Shown one piece after another: positions 61,238 through 64,000 of a stretch of 64,000 nucleotides of DNA (its first letter is position 1; each line of letters opens with the position of its first letter). Source of the DNA: Aphelocoma coerulescens. Its lineage: Eukaryota; Chordata; Aves; Passeriformes; Corvidae. The stretch is taken from positions 21,489,578-21,553,577 of the forward strand of contig NC_091014.1 in the NCBI RefSeq assembly GCF_041296385.1. Reading direction: 5' to 3'. Position numbers and translations under genes: made by a program. Under the pieces are notes generated by a model. It saw only the letters and a program-made list of their open reading frames with translations, did not search any database and was not told the DNA's origin.

Positions 61238-64000
61238 CATGTAAACTCATGAAGACAAAAGTACTTTCAATTAACAAGCATTTTTCTATAAGTAACACGG
61301 AAAGTAAATTTATGACTGCTATTTTCAAAATATAAATAAATACACCTAGGATGTTCTGTGGATTGGATGGATCTTCCATGTTTTCACTTTCCACTGCATT
61401 CTCCCTCTCAAATTATCAGACATCTTCAAGGTTACAATGCTATTTATAAAAGAAGTGCAAATTGTTACTGTGTGAATCCCTCCCCTCTTGGTCCTGTCAA
61501 CAATTATTTGAAGACCTGCTTTCAAATAAAAAAACCCACTTGGAAAACAAGGGCATGCCTTTCCACTATAAAATCGACATGACTTTTCTTCATTGAATGT
61601 TGCAACATGGGGTTGGCTGCATTCTGCTGACAAGAAAATTTCCATGTTGAAAATCTCTCTATGATATCAATGAGAGCAAGAACTGTGAAGAAGGATTTGC
61701 TTTCCTGGTGCAGGAAAGAAGAAGAAAGCAGGAGCAAGAGACCAGGTCCATTAACTCTGAATACTGAGTCTAGACTATTTTAAGAACAACTGCTGTAGGC
61801 CTAATTCATGAGGTAGGTGGTCCATTCTCTAATGTGTATGGGATTTTATTTTTTAATGTTTGTAATTCTTGATTTCTATTTCTGTTTCTCTCTTTAGATA
61901 CCTTTTGCAATAAAGAAGAAAGGAATGGGAAAGCAAGGAGATGCATGACTGCCCTGTGAAAAACACATTTGGGAAAGGAGGAAAGAAATCCTGAGCCTGC
62001 TGGAGACTTGAGCATCTGTAAAATGAATATGTGCTTTCATAGCAATTTAATATGATTTATGCCAACTAAGCAACAATTAGTAAGATATTCTCTTCATATA
62101 GCGAAAAACTAGATGAACTGGTCAAACCCACCTGTCTGAAACATCACAGACTTTTAAAATGTGCTACAGGGCTACCACAGAAATACGTAACTTATATAAT
62201 ATGCAACATATTTAATATGCAGTCCTCACAAAGACTGATTTTAACAACAGTTTTACAGATCTGTTGTTCCACTGGTAAAAGTAGTATAATTGCAGGCATA
62301 AATAATGCAAGTGTTGGACTTGAAACTTCTATTTCAAAGTCTTATTATTCTTTTGAATATGGAATCTTTCATTAAAAAATTTAATCCTACCTGAATGACT
62401 TCTTTTTTTTTTTGCGCCAAGGCCATTTTTTGGATAGAATTACAAATTATGCTGGATTCTCTGAGTGGTTTATTAATTAAAGGGCTGGAGGATATTTGAC
62501 AAAAGAGTAGCTTTATAAAAAACCCAATTGTTTGTATTCAGAAATATAAACTATGATATAGTGTAAGCTTATTGACGGAAATGCAAAGTACTACAGAATC
62601 TTGCCCTCTGGATTTTCAAAAATGCAATGGTTTGATAAAAAGCTCATCAGTTGAGAAGGTGGCATATGGGGTCTTGCAAATAATGTAATTCTGCTTTTTC
62701 ACTCAGCCTATGAACTCCTTAGTGTGACACCAGTATTGGCTTTGTTCATATTAAGCTGAAGCCATTTATACCTTAAGGAAGATTTCTTACCTCTGGTGAG
62801 CTGCTGCAGACACTTCATCCTACTGGAGCTAGTGAAATTGATCAGAATTGCACACATGGTGTATCTAGCTCCTCATCTAACTTTCCATGACAAAGCATTC
62901 CATTTGTTTTTACTCCTGTGAGAGGTGTTTAAGCTTCTCAACAGTAAAGCCAATGAATAATATTAAAAAAAAAAAAAAGAAAAGGCTTATCCTTTGGAAG
63001 AAAGGTTGTACTCAAAAAATACACGTTGTTTGAGGGGAATCATCAAGGAACTCTCACCCTACCTTTCCAGGACTGGATAGTAACACCAAATCATCCTTGT
63101 CACTTAGGTTTGGGCAACAGGCTGGATGGACTCTTGAGAGGCATCACAGTCCCTAGATTTGTAATTATTATCATCAACAGCACTGAGGTAAAAGTGTTGA
63201 CAACTTGTGTCAAAATAGTTGAGTGATGCTGTAGTTATACATTTGTGCTGCTGTATAAATAGCAAGGATGTCAAGAGATGAGCTTATTGCTTTATAGAGT
63301 GTAGATGTTGTCTGTGCCTATTTGAAAAGTATTTATAATGAATATTAGCATTTAATAGTCCCTGGTACTTCCCTATGTGTCCCTTTTTCTGTTTAAATTC
63401 AGGAAAGCAGCATACAGATTTATATTGCTAAAGTACACAGGATTAAGAGTCTCTTAGCTGTGGTATGTTTATTTACAGATGTGCTCTGTAAAGCTATCAG
63501 CTCCCCCCGTATTTTTTTCAAAAAGGAAGTTTCGTAGTGTGAGAGCAAATGGAACATAATGGGGGAAATGTCTCATATGTTTAAAAAAATTAACAGAATT
63601 TTACATCATATTCAGTATAAGGGATAGCAATTTGGCTGCCATGCAGGATTAATTTCTGTAAATCTATTGCAATATTGGCTTTTCAAAGGAGGCTGACATT
63701 TTTCAAAAATTAAAGATAATACAATCCAAGACAAGGAGACCTAAGGCTTTATGAAACTTTTCCTACCTGGGTGTTGATCAGGGGCTAAACTAGATTAGGA
63801 ACCCAACTGTACAATCTGTATTGTTCAAAATACACAACAAACATCTTTTGGAGCTGCATGTTTTTCAGAAATACAGCAGCAAATCAGCAAATAATCTTTA
63901 AAAAAATTGTGTGATTCTGCCCCCCAAAAAAAAAAAAAAATTATACATATCACTGGATCAAATTCAGCTGGGAAGCTAAACATGGGAAGCAAACATAAAC
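61238..64000. other. AT-rich sequence without recognisable genes
   Basis: No named repeat and no supported exon. A-runs sit at about 62964-62978 (14 bases, after AATGAATAATATT) and 63925-63939 (15 bases). T-runs occur at 62403-62413. The frame at 61346-61645 (minus, 99 codons) shows no domain. Confidence 0.5.

Noticed and set aside
62760..62985. A 14-base A-run after AATGAATAATATT, considered as a processed pseudogene tail
   Set aside because: No AATAAA at the right distance, no coding remnant upstream that I recognise and no target duplication found.
1..64000. Search for tRNA-derived SINEs, tRNA or rRNA genes, CRISPR arrays, bacterial-type operons, and retroviral or LINE coding regions
   Set aside because: None was seen on either strand. 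The content is consistent with a gene-poor stretch of vertebrate nuclear genome.

Overview
The window looks like vertebrate, specifically bird, nuclear DNA with no gene that I can recognise. The host call rests on repeats. There are several CR1 LINE fragments, and the best-preserved ones end in the avian octamer tail (ATTCTATG)n. There are also about ten solo LTRs of endogenous retroviruses of types I know from bird genomes; the long LTR at 31317-32626 and the short one at 2419-2702 make me favour a songbird. That last step comes from memory of such sequences and was not checked by a search. The rest is AT-rich, has stops in all frames, and reads as intergenic or deep intronic sequence.

Layout. 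1-5 kb: a full-length solo LTR (9-1070) sits in the first copy of an old duplicated segment whose second copy is at 4569-5012; a short class II-like LTR with a perfect 6-bp target duplication lies at 2419-2702. 5-28 kb: mostly unique AT-rich DNA with small CR1 stubs (13557, 14454, 24600, 28755) and simple repeats. 28.9-37 kb: the LTR-rich core, with solo LTRs at 28926-29956 (same family as the first), 31317-32626, 34067-34600 (perfect 6-bp target duplication, visible TATA box and AATAAA) and an antisense LTR-like block near 36.2-36.8 kb, plus a CR1 at 33268-33512. 41.6-42.4 kb: a CR1 split by a solo LTR, whose target duplication lets the empty site be read off. 52-54 kb: two antisense LTRs of one family group. 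56.9 kb and 59.2 kb: an old and a younger CR1 3' end. 60.5-61.2 kb: a further LTR related to the first.

No retroviral internal region (gag, pol, env), LINE ORF, tRNA, rRNA, CRISPR array or convincing host exon was found. The open frames are either shadows of GC-rich LTR repeats or no longer than chance would give in 64 kb. The window is therefore best read as a record of nested transposon insertion and LTR-LTR recombination. The least explained item is the diverged duplicated segment at 1071-1535 / 4569-5012. I do not see a novel multi-gene system here.
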